Origin: Zygnema cylindricum
Taxonomy: Eukaryota > Streptophyta > Zygnematophyceae > Zygnematales > Zygnemataceae
Length of the DNA stretch: 64,000 nt
Assembly: GCA_037447655.1 (NCBI GenBank)
Contig: JBBHKE010002973.1
Span: 228,322-292,321 of the forward strand
Direction of reading: 5' to 3'
Shown: positions 12,433 to 24,862 of the stretch, one piece after another
Position numbering within the stretch: the stretch's first letter is position 1
How the letters are laid out: each line of letters begins with the position of its first letter
Notes under the pieces: model-generated
What the model was told of the DNA's origin: nothing
Database searches by the model: none
Seen by the model: the letters and a program-made list of their open reading frames with translations, nothing else
Translations under genes and position numbers: made by a program

Positions 12433-12698
12433 TCACCTTGTTTCGACAACTCTGGCTCCTTCTCTGTCCAACAACTGAACTGAAACTGTCGCATGTAACT
12501 TTCCTTGTTCCATAAATGCTTCGACCATAGCTTCTCCGATACTCTCTCCATTCTCTCTCGAATCTGTAATTGCCACAGCGGAGGGCCCCGCCCCGCTAAT
12601 CGTACATCCGTAAGCTCCATAAGCACTTGAAGCGACTTTTACCGCAGAAAGTCCGGGAATTAACGGTCCTCTTCGAGGTTCTACAATATTATCCGACG
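12433..12698 (-). CDS. HSK: homoserine kinase, last exon
   Basis: Homoserine kinase phosphorylates homoserine with ATP in the threonine branch of the aspartate pathway; in plants it is plastidial. This exon starts after a tcgcag acceptor and completes a Ser codon split with the upstream exon at 13633-13729. It reads SDNIVEPRRGPLIPG, then the GHMP-kinase C-terminal motif GAYGCTISGAGPSAVAI. It ends ARVVETR with TGA at 12433-12435. Length, frame and splice phase all fit the family. Confidence 0.85.
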
Positions 12699-12699
12699 C

Positions 12700-13330
12700 T
12701 GCGAAAAATAAAGAGTTCAAGTTTAGATAAAACTGCATTATAGTTTTATAATTTGGTGCTTTAAAAAAATGTTTTACAGTTTCTTTCACAAAGAAAAGTC
12801 CAGGAATTAATGGTTCTGCCCTAAGTTCTGCAAACTTATCCGTTAGTTTTCTTTCACTAGGATCGACAGTTTCATTTCGTGCTAGAAAAAATACAGGATT
12901 CAATTTTAGTCGAAGCATCTACAGTTTCCGTAGTCTAATGGTTTGTTTAAATATAGACTGTTTTACTGTTTAATCGCAGAAAGTCTAGGAATTACGACCC
13001 TCTTCTAGGTTCTAGTACTTTATTCCATGCTGCAAAAATAAAGAACTTGAGTTTAAATAAATTGTTTTGCGGTTTTCTTTCACCGAGGAACATCCCAAAA
13101 TTAACCAACCCTGTTTTAGGTTCCGCTGAAGCGAGAATTTCAAGTAAGTGTTCACAGTTTCATAAATGGATGTCACGGAAAAAAAAAGGACTCAAGTATG
13201 GAAATAACATTGACGGTTTCAAAATCTGGTGCTGCAAAACAAGGGATTCAGCTTAAAAACAAATGCTTTTTACATATTCTTTTAATCATAAAGAATTCCG
13301 GGAATTGATTAACCTTTTTTAGGTTCTATG
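12700..13330 (-). repeat. decayed tandem copies of the last-exon start of homoserine kinase
   Basis: At about 12795-12850, 12960-13035, 13080-13140 and 13285-13330 the bases resemble the exon segment around EPRRGPLIPG and its preceding intron (AAAGTC-NNGGAATTA-NNGG-like blocks followed by TTCTA and GCAAAAATAAAG). The units are spaced roughly 100-200 bp apart and are broken by indels. They lie inside the last intron, directly upstream of the intact acceptor. Confidence 0.55.
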
Positions 13331-13374
13331 AGACTGACACGAAACAAAGAAAAAAAAAGCAAAAAAAGTAAAGG

Positions 13375-13572
13375 TGAGAGAAAAAGCGAATGCGACCGTG
13401 AGTGGAAGTGAAAGTGAAAGTTGAAGTGCAAGTGAAAGTGAGTGTAAAAGTAAAAGTGAGAATGGAACTGAAAGTGAGAGTAGAGTAAAAGTGAAAGTGA
13501 GGGTGAAAGAAAAAGTGCAAGCAAAACTGATAGGAAAAAGTGAAAGTGAAAGAGAGAGACAGTGTGCGTGTG

Positions 13573-13622
<50 letters not shown>
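13375..13622. repeat. GAAAGTGA-type repeat and (GA)n
   Basis: Intronic low-complexity sequence: irregular AAAGTGAAAGTGAG units followed by about 45 bp of pure (AG)n up to 13622, immediately next to the exon donor at 13633. Long frames on the minus strand here are not genes. Confidence 0.8.
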
Positions 13623-13624
<2 letters not shown>

Positions 13625-13632
13625 CTTCTCAC

Positions 13633-13729
13633 ATAAAGCTGATCCCAGCAATCGGGCATCTCCCGTGAGGATGGCTGACACCAAAGCTGCTGCTTGACTG
13701 CTATTGGCCACATGGGCTTTCATGCTGAC
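13633..13729 (-). CDS. HSK: homoserine kinase, penultimate exon
   Basis: A 97-nt exon bordered by a ctgccag acceptor and a GTGAGA donor. It reads VSMKAHVANSSQAAALVSA and then a GDARLLGSAL segment, the NSSQAAALV block typical of plant homoserine kinases. It ends one base into a Ser codon that the last exon completes. It is intact and in phase. Confidence 0.85.
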
Positions 13730-14334
13730 CTGGCAGCTCACAGAAAACAAAAAAAAAAGATACCCTGTCAGACAAAATACAAAGAAGATTCTAAGGCAAA
13801 CTTCCACGAAAGCTTGGCAAAGTCTAGACAAAAAGAAAAGATTTTCAATTGTAAAACAAAAATCATGTTCAATTGGACACCTGAAATAAAAAAAATTGGA
13901 TAATGTTAAGGCTAGATATCGGTGACTGAGATAAAATCGGTATGATTCGTATAATGCTGAATTTAACGGATAAGGCCTTTTAAATAGGTTCTAGATAGCG
14001 TGTCCAAAAAACACAAGGGATCAAAACTGTGAGGCACAGTTCAAAAAAGCGTTTAAACAGGCAAGAAAAAGAGAGCAAGCACTTTAAAACTGAACAAATT
14101 CGGAAACAATTTTTTGAAAATGGGCTATAAATGGGCAAAAAACTTTCGGATTCAAACAAAAAAAAAAAAAATTGAGCTAATAAGAGAGAAATTTTGCATA
14201 AAGAATCCCAGAAGTGACCTCTGTGGATAAAGCTGACCTCATCGTTGACCTCATCGTTGACCTTTCATGATAACCCTTGTTTTCCCCTTTTTTACCCCTT
14301 AGCGCCCTTGAGAAAACCATTATCCACTCCTTAC

Positions 14335-14585
14335 CTCTGTCGGCAATGCGGCTCTCATCGCTTTCGTTGGCGCCTCAAACGCCGGACTCGCGACCACGAA
14401 GTACAAATCCCTGCCTTCCGGATAAGACAAACTGAGAATCTCCAGAGGATCGTAGCTCCGAATAAGGACAAAACCGCCCACTAATGCGGGCCCCACATTG
14501 TCCGCATGGTACCCGCTGACCACGGACTCTGACCGCAGGCCAGCTGTCAGTCCTTGCTCAGAGGACTGCCAAACAGGGCGTTCAC
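14335..14585 (-). CDS. HSK: homoserine kinase, central exon with a frameshift
   Basis: The exon starts after ttcccacag and reads VNALFGSPLSKD, then must change frame to continue AGLRSESVVSGYHADN, GGFVLIRSYDPL and FEAPTKAMRAALPTE, ending at a GTAAGG donor. By comparison with the usual plant protein, about 7 nt (parts of three codons) are missing near 14548, just after LSKD. The SGYHADN and APTKAMRAALP blocks are otherwise well kept. Either the locus is a recent pseudogene or this is a sequence or assembly error. Confidence 0.8.
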
Positions 14586-14594
14586 CTGTGGGAA

Positions 14595-14735
14595 GCGGAG
14601 AGAAGAGGGAGAGGGAGAGGAGAGAGGGAGAGGGAGAGGAGAGAGGAGGGAGAGGAGAGAGGAGGGAGAGGAGAGAAGAGGGAGAGGGAGAGGAAGAGCG
14701 AGAGGGACAGGAGAGGGTGAGAGAGAGGGAGAGTG
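14595..14735. repeat. GGGAGA/GAGAGG purine tract in the intron
   Basis: A low-complexity purine tract directly upstream of the acceptor for the central exon. On the gene's sense strand it is a CT-rich tract, so it may simply serve as a long polypyrimidine tract. Confidence 0.7.
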
Positions 14736-15396
14736 ATTATCGTTTGATTGTGTTCCTATATTTGTAAATGGAACCCTTAATTCTTTCACACGTGAAATTA
14801 TAATTAGACTTAATACGGTATTAAGAATGAGTAAAATAGAGAAATTGAAGACAGTGAGTCAATTTTCACCAATTCTCAGCGTCCAAAGGCCTACAGATTC
14901 TATTCAGTCCCCTTCATGTCCAGTTCCCAGCTTCTACCATCCGATCTCCAATGGACTGCATCCAATATCGAATTTAAGACTTTAAGGTCACAAAACCTCT
15001 CCCCCTGCCCAATTCCCACGTCCAAAATTCTTTCTAAACCTCCAAATCCTTTTTGACCTTTCGATCTCCACATCAACAGTCTGAATACGACAAAACCTTC
15101 TGCATGAAACAAAAGAATTGGAAGGGGACAAAACATCCAAAACGTAAAAAAACAACGAAGTAGACAAAAAGGTCCTAAACAAAACGAGACCTTCAGGACC
15201 AGAGGAGATCACTGCGCGAAAGAAAAAATTCCAAATGTAAAAACCAAATATTTGAATCGTTGTTTTCCCAACGAGACAAACCATTTTGCACCAGACAAAA
15301 AAAAAAAGACAACACCATTCTGAACGAGACGAAACTTTCCGAATAAGACAAAACCGTCCAAAAGGGAAGAAACATCCCAGAAATGCCTAAACCTAC

Positions 15397-15578
15397 CGCC
15401 ATGGCTGCCGCTGCTGCGCTGGCGGCACTGGAGCCTAATCCGCTGCCAGGTGGCAGTCCCTTAATCAAACTGAGAGTCGCTCCATGGGACTGGACTCCCA
15501 ACAGTTCCATGGTGGCTTTTGCTGCATCTGCCACGTGGCACAATCTCTCTCCATCACCCTCAATACTTTTGATGCTCA
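15397..15578 (-). CDS. HSK: homoserine kinase, substrate-loop exon, derived copy
   Basis: This exon carries the GHMP glycine-rich motif as GLPPGSGLGSSAASAAAA and ends at a GTAGGT donor in phase 0. It is a second copy of the exon at 21117-21316. It differs in two telling ways: 18 nt are missing where the other copy reads EQNCIGIAS, and the motif has Pro where the other has Leu (GLPLGSGLG). Both are unfavourable, so this is probably the degenerate duplicate even though it sits nearer the downstream exons. Confidence 0.7.
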
Positions 15579-15599
15579 CTTGGCCAGTTTGTCATGTTA

Positions 15600-16520
15600 T
15601 GTGGCGTCACATGCTCTGACCTGTCGTACGGCCCTCGTTCCGCTATTACCCTATCTACTCTGCCTCCGTTCTTTGCTTCCGTACGGAGCCTTCTGTACTA
15701 TACAGTACGAAGCCACAACTACAGTGAAGTATTTTACAGCGTTGTTCCACAGTTTCGTGGCGCCACAATCACCGCTCCACAGTTTTTTCCAGCGCGGGAA
15801 AAGTGGTGCTGCACTGCACGTAACTGCAATATGGGTGACGAACTGCAAGTGGCGGTAATAGTGTGGCCGAGCTGTGGGGACCACTGTACAACTGTGGGAC
15901 CACAATGACGTAGCAGGACCATGTCGGATATCGAACGAAATGTCGGTGCTACGTAGCTAGATTGTTTTTTGCGCTTTCGTTTTTGTAGTGTGGATCGTCT
16001 ATATTATTTATTAGGGTAAATACCGGGCATTCTCCGTATTGCAGTACAGTATTACCTGTCTGTTTTTCTTTGTCGTTTTTATCCAACATTTGTTTTTTAT
16101 TCTTTGTGGTACATTTGAACGTCTTTTTTCCAACGGACGTATTTCAGCGGATCTATGTGTTACTTGTCCTTTTTTATTGCAACGTCTATTTTTTCTTTGT
16201 CGTATCGATTTATTCGTGCATTTTCTTGGCACTTCCGTTTTACCTTTACCTCTTTTACACGTACCTCCGTTTTTTAGAGCGTCTTATTACAACGTTCCTT
16301 TGTGTATTGTCGCTACGTCTGTTACGTTGTCGCCATCACATTCGATGGACTGCAACGTCTATTTTTGCTTTGTCATTTCTTTGTAGCCGTACACCTTCTT
16401 GGCACTTTCGTTTTACCTTTACACGTACCTCCGTTTTTAAAGCGTCTTATTACAACGTTCCTTTGTTTTTTGTCGCTACGTCTGTTACGTTGTCGCCATC
16501 ACATTCGATGTCACGTATAA
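15600..16520. other. no gene seen; direct repeat of about 120 bp
   Basis: The segment from cttggcactt to cacattcgatg at about 16227-16345 is repeated at about 16398-16510 with a small deletion. The interval lies inside the large intron between the two homoserine kinase substrate-loop exons. No exon is supported. Confidence 0.5.
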
Positions 16521-16524
16521 AGTT

Positions 16525-18180
16525 ATGAGCCACAAAGTGGCATCGCTTCACCGACCCTTGTTGCCATTCCTACTCTCCTCCTTTCCCTTTCCCTTTCCCT
16601 CTCCCTCTCCTTTTTCTTCTCCCTCTCCTTTTCCATCTCCCTCTCCTTCTCCTTCTCCCTCTCCCTCTCCCTCTCCCTCTCCCTCTCCCTCTCCCTCTGA
16701 GTCGCCTATCCGTTTCCCAAGCCGCGGCAAGTCCTCTCGCTGCTCCTGCACAGTGAGGCCAGCCGAGTCAGGAATACAAACTGTGAGAGGGGCCGCAAGT
16801 ACTCTGTGCCGCAATCTGCTGACAGCTGTCTCACCGCAATCCGCTGACAGCTGTTTCGCTGCAATTTGCTGACAGCTGTCTCGACGCTCAAGGCCGGCCT
16901 CTCCTGATTTCTCGGCAGGAATGCACCCCGTTTGACCCGGTATGCGTGTGCACGCAGCTCAGTTTTTGAGGAAAGTGTGTTCACGCGAGTCGAAACTGTG
17001 GCAGTCACACGGGTCGATTGACCACTTGAAAACAGCTGTTCGATAGGTGTGAACGCGGCAGGTGCTCCCGTGGATGCGAGCGACACTGTCGCTAATTGAA
17101 AATGCTTGGCCTGAACGTTGCTTGTCGCATCAAATAACGGTACTGTTGACTTCTGTGAAGTTGCATGGGCGTTTTCATGTTGCTGGAAGTAGAAATCATA
17201 TGTTCCTAAACATGTTTCTGATTTGTTGACAGTCTGGTGGAAAGTTGCTCACCCTCTGTAAGGAAAACACGAGGAATTGTGTGTAGGATTACTCGCAAAA
17301 TGTGAGATTTCTTTGAGAGTGTAACCAAAATATGATTCTACTAATTTTGTTCAAGGACACGAATATTGTTTCCAGTTGTCATATTATTTTGAATGCTGTA
17401 ATTAAATTTTTATTTCCATATAAGAAACCAGTTCAGATTATGTTTACGACAAAGAATGCCCCGGTTGTGTGTGTGTAGAAAGGTTTGTATCGAAGTTGGC
17501 TAACATTCTACATCTATCTCTGAACTCATGTTCTTTTCTTTGACCTTTGGTTGATGTCGATCGATTATTTTCTTTCTGAGGATTGACATGCCTCTTTAGT
17601 TTTATTGCAGGGATGGGTGGGACCGAACTCTGGCACTACTTTAGTACCGCAATCTGCTGACAGCTGTCTCCACGCAATCTGCTGACAGCTGTCTCGATTC
17701 AATTCGCTGACAGCTGTCTCAACGCAATCTGCTGACAGCCGTCTCGTCGCAATCTGCTGACAACTGTCTTGACGCAATCTGTTGACAGCTATCTCGCCGC
17801 TTATGGTCGGCCTCTCCTGATTTCTCGGTAGGAATTCTGCACGTTTTACCAGGTATCAGTTACTCACAAAATGTGAGATTTCTTTGAGAGTGTAATCAGA
17901 ATATGATTCTACTAATTTTGTTCAAGGACACGAATATGGTTTCCTGTTGTCATATTATTTTGAATGCTGTAAATAACTTTTTTTTTCTATGTAAGAAGCC
18001 AATTCAGATTACTTTTACGACAAGAATGTCCTGGTTGTTATCATATTGTGTGTGTAGAAAAGTTTGTATGGAAGTTGGCTAACATTCTACATCTATCTCT
18101 GAACTCATGTTTTTTTCTTTGACCCTTGGTCGATGTAGATCGATTATTTTCTTTCCGAGGATTGACTTGCCTCTTTAGTT
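16525..18180. repeat. CT tract, 25-bp tandem repeats and local duplication
   Basis: A CCCTCT tract covers about 16575-16697. Units of 25 bp (GCAATCTGCTGACAGCTGTC core) occur three times at about 16803-16880 and about six times at 17646-17800. Each holds the perfect palindrome GACAGCTGTC. The blocks 17270-17580 and 17860-18170 are duplicates of each other (both contain the stretch before CTCTGAACTCATG). No gene is evident apart from the candidate exon ending near 18150. Confidence 0.65.
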
Positions 18181-18412
18181 TTATTGCAGGGATGGTTGGG
18201 ACTGAACTCTGGCACTACTTTATACTCCATCATTGGTGCTGGATCCTCCTTTTCATCGCACTTCTGCAGGCTTTCAGGCAAGTCAAGAAGAGATTTTGGT
18301 TGTTTTACTTGTAGGATGGAATTGCAGCCAGTTGTATCTTCATCATCAACCTTGAAAAATAGATTTCCACCAAGGCTTCCAGCTTGCATTTGAGAAACAA
18401 ACCTGTAAACGC
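18150..18412 (-). CDS. candidate exon, unrecognised acidic protein
   Basis: After a gcgtttacag acceptor the minus strand is open and reads FVSQMQAGSLGGNLFFKVDD, then an acidic, Pro-containing stretch to EYKVVPEFSP. It looks like genuine coding sequence. In the duplicate (28010-28257) the acceptor AG has become AC and the frame is cut off after about 45 codons. The end YKVVPEF...SSERK recurs at 17565-17640. Family not recognised. Confidence 0.4.
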
Positions 18413-18572
18413 GTGATGAAATGCGATTTATGGTTTTGTCTGGCAAATAAAATGACAGGAGCAGAAACCATTATTTAAAAGTTTGCACAATTTTTGTACC
18501 TGCAGCTTTTTCTCGATAAGTTCAATAAAGATAACCATATAGCACGCAGATGAAAAACTTAGGAATTTGGGA

Positions 18573-18926
18573 TTATGGACAGGAAGACGAGTGGATCTTG
18601 TCCGAGAGTCTCTGACTGATGTTTTGTGATTTCTGATTTGTTGTACAGGCCCTAGTGGAGCTACATGGGGTTGCCTTTGGCCACCAATTTTCAGACCAGG
18701 ATAGGAGTTCCAGTGGCCTTTCCAACTTTGGAGGATCTGCTTCTGTGGCGCCTGAAATCATGGCGAGTGGCAGCACGTCGGGCATAAGCTGTCTTGCTGG
18801 TGGAGGCTTTGGTATGAAACGCAGGCTATGGTATGAATCGCAGTTATTCTCCTGCATTGTCTGGAAGTTCTGCCGCCCATCGCCACCTCCAGCTTCTGTT
18901 GGAGGAGGAGCCACGTTTTGTTGCAA
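18573..18926 (-). CDS. candidate exon, Pro-rich unrecognised protein
   Basis: An open minus-strand stretch with RFIPKPPPARQLMPDVLPLA and LSWSENWWPKATPCSS, possibly ending at a GTACAA donor at 18647. The plus strand of the same bases is also open and has a good acceptor (ttgttgtacag) reading ALVELHGVAFGHQFSDQ. I cannot decide the strand. The minus reading is favoured only because the neighbouring candidate exon is on that strand. The copy at 28292-28645 is almost identical. Confidence 0.3.
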   Translation of the reverse strand: MQQNVAPPPTEAGGGDGRQNFQTMQENNCDSYHSLRFIPKPPPARQLMPDVLPLAMISGATEADPPKLERPLELLSWSENWWPKATPCSSTRACTTNQKSQNISQRLSDKIHSSSCP

Positions 18927-19136
18927 ATTACTTTTGTTCTGAATTACTTTTCGTTCTGAATTTTTTTTTTCTCCTCTACATTTTGTTCCAAACTACTTTG
19001 TGTTCCAAATTACCCTTTGTTCCACAGTACTTGAGCTTCTCGAGTGGTTTTTGAATTTCATCTGTGTTCCGTTTAACAGTGTGTTTGTGTTTTTGAGAGG
19101 GAGCTCTTATTAGATCGCCTTGTGAATATCTGGCAG

Positions 19137-19168
19137 GTCTATCCCCAAGGGAAAAGGTCACAACACTT
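19137..19168 (+). pseudogene. truncated cytochrome-b5-reductase-like exon
   Basis: The same acceptor and first codons as the exon at 28855 (VYPQGK), but Met has become Arg and the sequence jumps into a T-rich stretch after about 30 bases. The donor and the second half of the exon are deleted. This is a dead copy. Confidence 0.6.
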
Positions 19169-20748
19169 CTTTTTTATTATTATTTACTGTTGTTATTATT
19201 TTTCCAATTTATTTTGTTACATTCTACAAGCATTATGTTGGTTTGTTCTTCTTTTTTCTTGGAATTTGTGCTCTGTCAGTTGTGCTATTCTAAAATTGTC
19301 TTTTTTTTTTGTTTTGTCTACATTCCATTTTTTTTATCTTGTCATGTTTTGTTCGATTTTGTCTCTCTGTTTTTTTACAGCTTTTCCTTTTTTTTCAATT
19401 CCGTCTTATATCGTTCACTTTTTCCTTGTACTGTTAATGCTCTAGTTTGTCTTTCTATGCAGCCACCTAACTGTGTCCTATGTTGGCTTGTAGTGACATT
19501 TGTCCTATTTTGACCTTCTTCAGTCAAAAATTTTTATGTACGTTGTCTTTTTGTCTTTTTGGAATGATGTCACATTCATGATTATTTTTCACCATCATTG
19601 TTTCATTTTTGTCCTACTCAAAAAGCCTTATATTTTTTGTCTTTTCCTTCTAAATCCTAGTTCCATCCTTTTCCGAGCGTCTCCTATGCCGAAACTCTAC
19701 GTTTAACTTATCTTTTTATGATCTTATTCCAACAACAATTAAACATTCTGTATTTTTTCTTATTGTAAGACTCTTTTGTTTTTTTTTTGCTTTATCGTAT
19801 TCCAAGAACGTTTTTGCATTTGATGACTTTCGTCTCATTCTGAATACGTTTTGTCGTTTTCTGTAAATTGTCTTATTCTACAGTCGCATTCGGTGTTGGG
19901 GACCCATCTCATCACGAGAAGCGGGAGGAGACTGGCAGGGGCAGCTGGGCGGGAGGTCGCGCTGTAGGGCGAGGAGCGTCAGACTCTCTTTTTTGTGTGG
20001 AGAATATACTTACCCGCTCTCTCTCTCTCCCTCCCCTCTCTTGCCTCTCTTCCCTCTCTCTCATCTCTTTGGCTTGTCTCGCTTTTTCTTTGGTCAAAAT
20101 TACAAAGGTATGTGCACTCACCCAAAACAAATTTCAGCTTTTGGAACGAATAGGTTTATTTTAGTTTATTGCTGTTTTTGTTTTTATTTTTCTCTTCTAT
20201 GGAAGAGAGACAGGGTGAAGGTGAGGGAGAGGGTCAAAAGAGGATGAGGCCGCCACCTCTCCTCTTTTTGTCCCTCCCCGTCTCCTTCTCCCTGCAGTGT
20301 TTTCATCGCACGGTTAATCTTTCTGTCTTATGTTTATCTTTTTTTTTTGTTCTCCCCTCATTTATCTTACCACCTGTCTTGTTGTTGTTTTTTTTTCTTC
20401 TCCGAGTAACGCATCTGTGAACAGGATTCGAGATTGGATAGGGCTTCTCGACTCGGGCGAGACCCCTATGAACGATGACATGGTACAGTTTTTGTTTTTT
20501 CAATTCAAAATCACAAAGGTATATGCACTCACCGAAAATTAATTTCAACTTTTAGAATGTATCGGTTTATTTTTGTTTATTGTTGTTTTTGTCGTTATTT
20601 ATTTCTTCCTTTTTGTTTATTGCTGTTTTTGTTTTTATTTCTCTTTTCTATGGAAGAGAGACAGGGTGAAGGTGAGGGAGAGGGTCAAAAGAGGATGAGG
20701 CCGCCACCTCTTCCTCTTGAGTAGGAGAAAACTGGGAGAGGGAGTGGA

Positions 20749-20758
20749 NNNNNNNNNN
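20749..20758. other. assembly gap (10 N)
   Basis: Left of the gap is plus-strand repeat material shared with 30-31 kb. Right of it begins the duplicated homoserine kinase intron (matching about 15120 onward). The gap may hide the junction of the duplication or be a mis-join. Confidence 0.99.
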
Positions 20759-21116
20759 CTTCCAGAACAAAACAAATCTTGGAAAAACAGATGAAGCAAC
20801 AAAAAAATGCAAAACCTACAAAACAGGGGACAAAACATCCAAAACGTAAAAAAACAACGAAGTAGACAAAAAGGTTCTAAACAAAACAAGACCTTCAGGA
20901 CCAGAGGAGATCACTGCACGAAAGAAAAAATTCCAAATGTAAAAACCATATATTTGAATCATCGTTTTCCCAACGAGGCAAACCATTCCCAATGAGACTA
21001 ACCATTTTGCACCAGATTAAAAAAAAAGACAAAACCATTCTGAACGAGACGAAACTTTCCAAATAAGACAAAACCGTCCAAAAGGGAAGAAACATCCCAG
21101 AAATGCCTAAACATAC

Positions 21117-21316
21117 CGCCGTGGCTGCCGCTGCTGCGCTGGCGGCACTGGAGCCTAATCCGCTGCCAAGTGGCAGTCCCTTAATCAAACTGAGAGTCAC
21201 TCCATGGGACTGGACTCCCAAAAGTTCCATGGTGGCTTTTGATGCAATTCCGATACAGTTCTGTTCTGCCACGTGGCTCAATCTCCCTCCATCTCCCTCA
21301 ATACTTTTGATGCTCA
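21117..21316 (-). CDS. HSK: homoserine kinase, substrate-loop exon, intact copy
   Basis: A 200-nt exon after gtccaag, ending at a GTATGT donor in phase 0. It reads VSIKSIEGDGGRLSHVAEQ, NCIGIASKATMELLGVQSHG and GLPLGSGLGSSAASAAAA. This includes the complete GHMP-kinase glycine-rich motif. Together with flanking intron (to about 20770) it is duplicated at 15120-15578. Because each copy starts in phase 1 and ends in phase 0, including both in one message would break the frame. Confidence 0.85.
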
Positions 21317-22365
21317 CTTGGACTCCGGGAACATCTTTCGAGATCTAGGATAAAAGTATTTTTGTAATATGGAATTCAGTTTTTCAGTTTTTCAGTTTGT
21401 TCAGTTGTTAATCTTTTTTTTAGGTTAACAGGAAAGGTAAGTAGCTTTTGCTGGTTCAACACATGGTCCTTTTGGGATGCTGTGCTCCATTACCATTTTG
21501 AAAGACAGCAAACTTAGGACGTTCTCAAGATCTGTTTAGTTGTTGCTTTAGATTTTATGATTTGAGACACCTTTTCTAAAGAACAAATATATTCTTTCAC
21601 AGAACACAGCATGTAGGATAAACGCCTGTCGACAACAATTTATTTTTTTGTCGATACCGACAAAGCTATTAATTGACATACAATGTTGACAACCAATGAC
21701 GTTTCATCTTGGACAAATTTTCATCTTTTAGAGTTTTATGATTAGTACTCCAGTATCAATAAGCATATAATATTTAAAATGACCGATTGTTCTATCCATC
21801 GACCTTACAAAGCACCGACAAGAACAAGTAATGTGGTCCACAATATGCAGGTCACATTGCGAACACAACATATTTTCCCAAAGAGAATTCTTAAAACTGA
21901 GTGTATACAGTCAGGTAGAACCTTCATTTCATTTAAGGATTAGTTGGTGGTCAACACCCATGTAAAAAGTATACGGGCAGAAGTGTCACCACCTACTTTT
22001 AGCCTGAGTCAAAATAACTGTTAAGTTGATGTGGTAAACAACATTCTTTATCTACGAAAAAACAGCGGAAAATAAACATCTTTGCACAACTAATCTAAGA
22101 TATAGTGTGCCATGAAAACACCAGAGATCAATCCTATAATTGTGAAAACCCCAATACCTGAGTCCGTGCAATCCACACTAAATATGGTAACAAAAGTCAC
22201 TCTAAAAATTCAAAAGTCAATATAGTCGAACAACTTATGCCCGTGTTTGAAAAATCCGTACTTCACACATCACCCAGGTAATTCCACTTGTACCAGAAAG
22301 AAAAGAGAAACTACAAAATTAAGTAGACAAAGAAAAAGAAAAAAAAAAGGCCTTCGGAAACTCAC
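21317..22365. other. homoserine kinase intron 1; one short exon not found
   Basis: The family has a short segment (about ten residues) between GDFVVAE-like and VSIKSIEGDG-like positions, and the phases of the flanking exons also demand one. I could not identify it here. It is either a very short exon, lost, or too diverged to see by eye. Confidence 0.5.
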
Positions 22366-22563
22366 CTCTGCCACAACAAAGTCTCCCAATCCTTGAACTG
22401 CACATCCCAAAAAATCAAATTCTGGTCCCAAATTAGCCACTGTCGCAGGTGCGAACGCTTTCACTAGCTGACAAACTGGCTCGGGTTTGCCAGGTGTCAG
22501 CGCCTGGAGAGGCAGAAACGCCACCTCAGCACGCACTGCACAAGACACCTGGCATGGAGGCAC
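22366..22563 (-). CDS. HSK: homoserine kinase, first recognisable exon
   Basis: It reads VKAFAPATVANLGPEFDFLG, then CAVQGLGDFVVAE, and ends at a GTGAGT donor at 22365. This is the N-terminal strand and loop of the GHMP fold. The usual GPGFDFLG is GPEFDFLG here, a Gly to Glu change in a conserved loop. The open stretch extends to 22563 without an ATG in frame. The true 5' border may be an acceptor near 22535, and the transit peptide exon would then lie further right. Confidence 0.8.
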
Positions 22564-22569
22564 AGGATT

Positions 22570-24280
<1,711 letters not shown>

Positions 24281-24288
24281 GCACGCGG

Positions 24289-24854
24289 CAGAGGTCTCAA
24301 AAGTCAAAATTTTACATAACCGAAACCGACCGTTTTTTTTTTCAAAATCTGAGTAACCGACGCCCAACCGGGTTATGTAACGCTCCAAAATTGTTAACTG
24401 TTAACCGACCGGCATTTACGAAAATAAAAGTTAATCGAAACTCGATTTCTCGCTACTAACCGTGCCCGCCCGTAACCGAAAAAGTACAAAATTAACTAAT
24501 GTACGACATATGAATAAGCCAAAAATTACGATTTGTCGCGTTCCCTTAGATTTGCGAAATGAATAGTGTTTACTAACGTGTCAGATTTGCGACACTAATC
24601 ATGATGTCACGTACTTCCACGATACCAAAGAGTACAAAGTACAATAATGTTGGATTGTATGGACAGTACAAATTTTTCATCTCTTTTTGGTTTTCTGGTT
24701 GACCGACCGTGACCGACCGTTTTTTTTTTCCTGGTGAATCAACCGGTCGCAACCGCCCAGCCCTCAAAATTTGGCAACCGAATCCGTTCCGGATCCGGCG
24801 CGGGCGGTCGGTTAACGGTCGGTCAAGGTTTCGGTTGACAGTTTGCGACCTCTG
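24289..24854. mobile_element. non-autonomous hAT-type element
   Basis: A 566-bp element beginning CAGAGGTC and ending GACCTCTG, with imperfect inverted repeats of about 40 bp. It is flanked by the 8-bp duplication GCACGCGG (24281-24288 and 24855-24862). 8-bp duplications and CAGAGG-like ends are characteristic of the hAT superfamily. The interior is rich in ACCGACCG/CGGTCGGT and has no transposase. An inverted copy lies inside the satellite at 44134-44748. Confidence 0.85.
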
Positions 24855-24862
24855 GCACGCGG

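Larger units (their letters stand above)
18180..20700. repeat. segmental duplication, copy A
   Basis: Collinear with 27990-30600. Copy A lacks about 240 bp present in copy B between 28886 and 29140, which removes the second half of the reductase-like exon. From about 20190 it enters the 455-bp unit that is tandemly repeated at 30140-31480. It runs up to the gap at 20749. Confidence 0.8.

Noticed and set aside
22270-22365. Extra homoserine kinase exon reading VQVELPG after the first exon
   Set aside because: It lacks a proper AG acceptor in the needed phase and shows no convincing family match.
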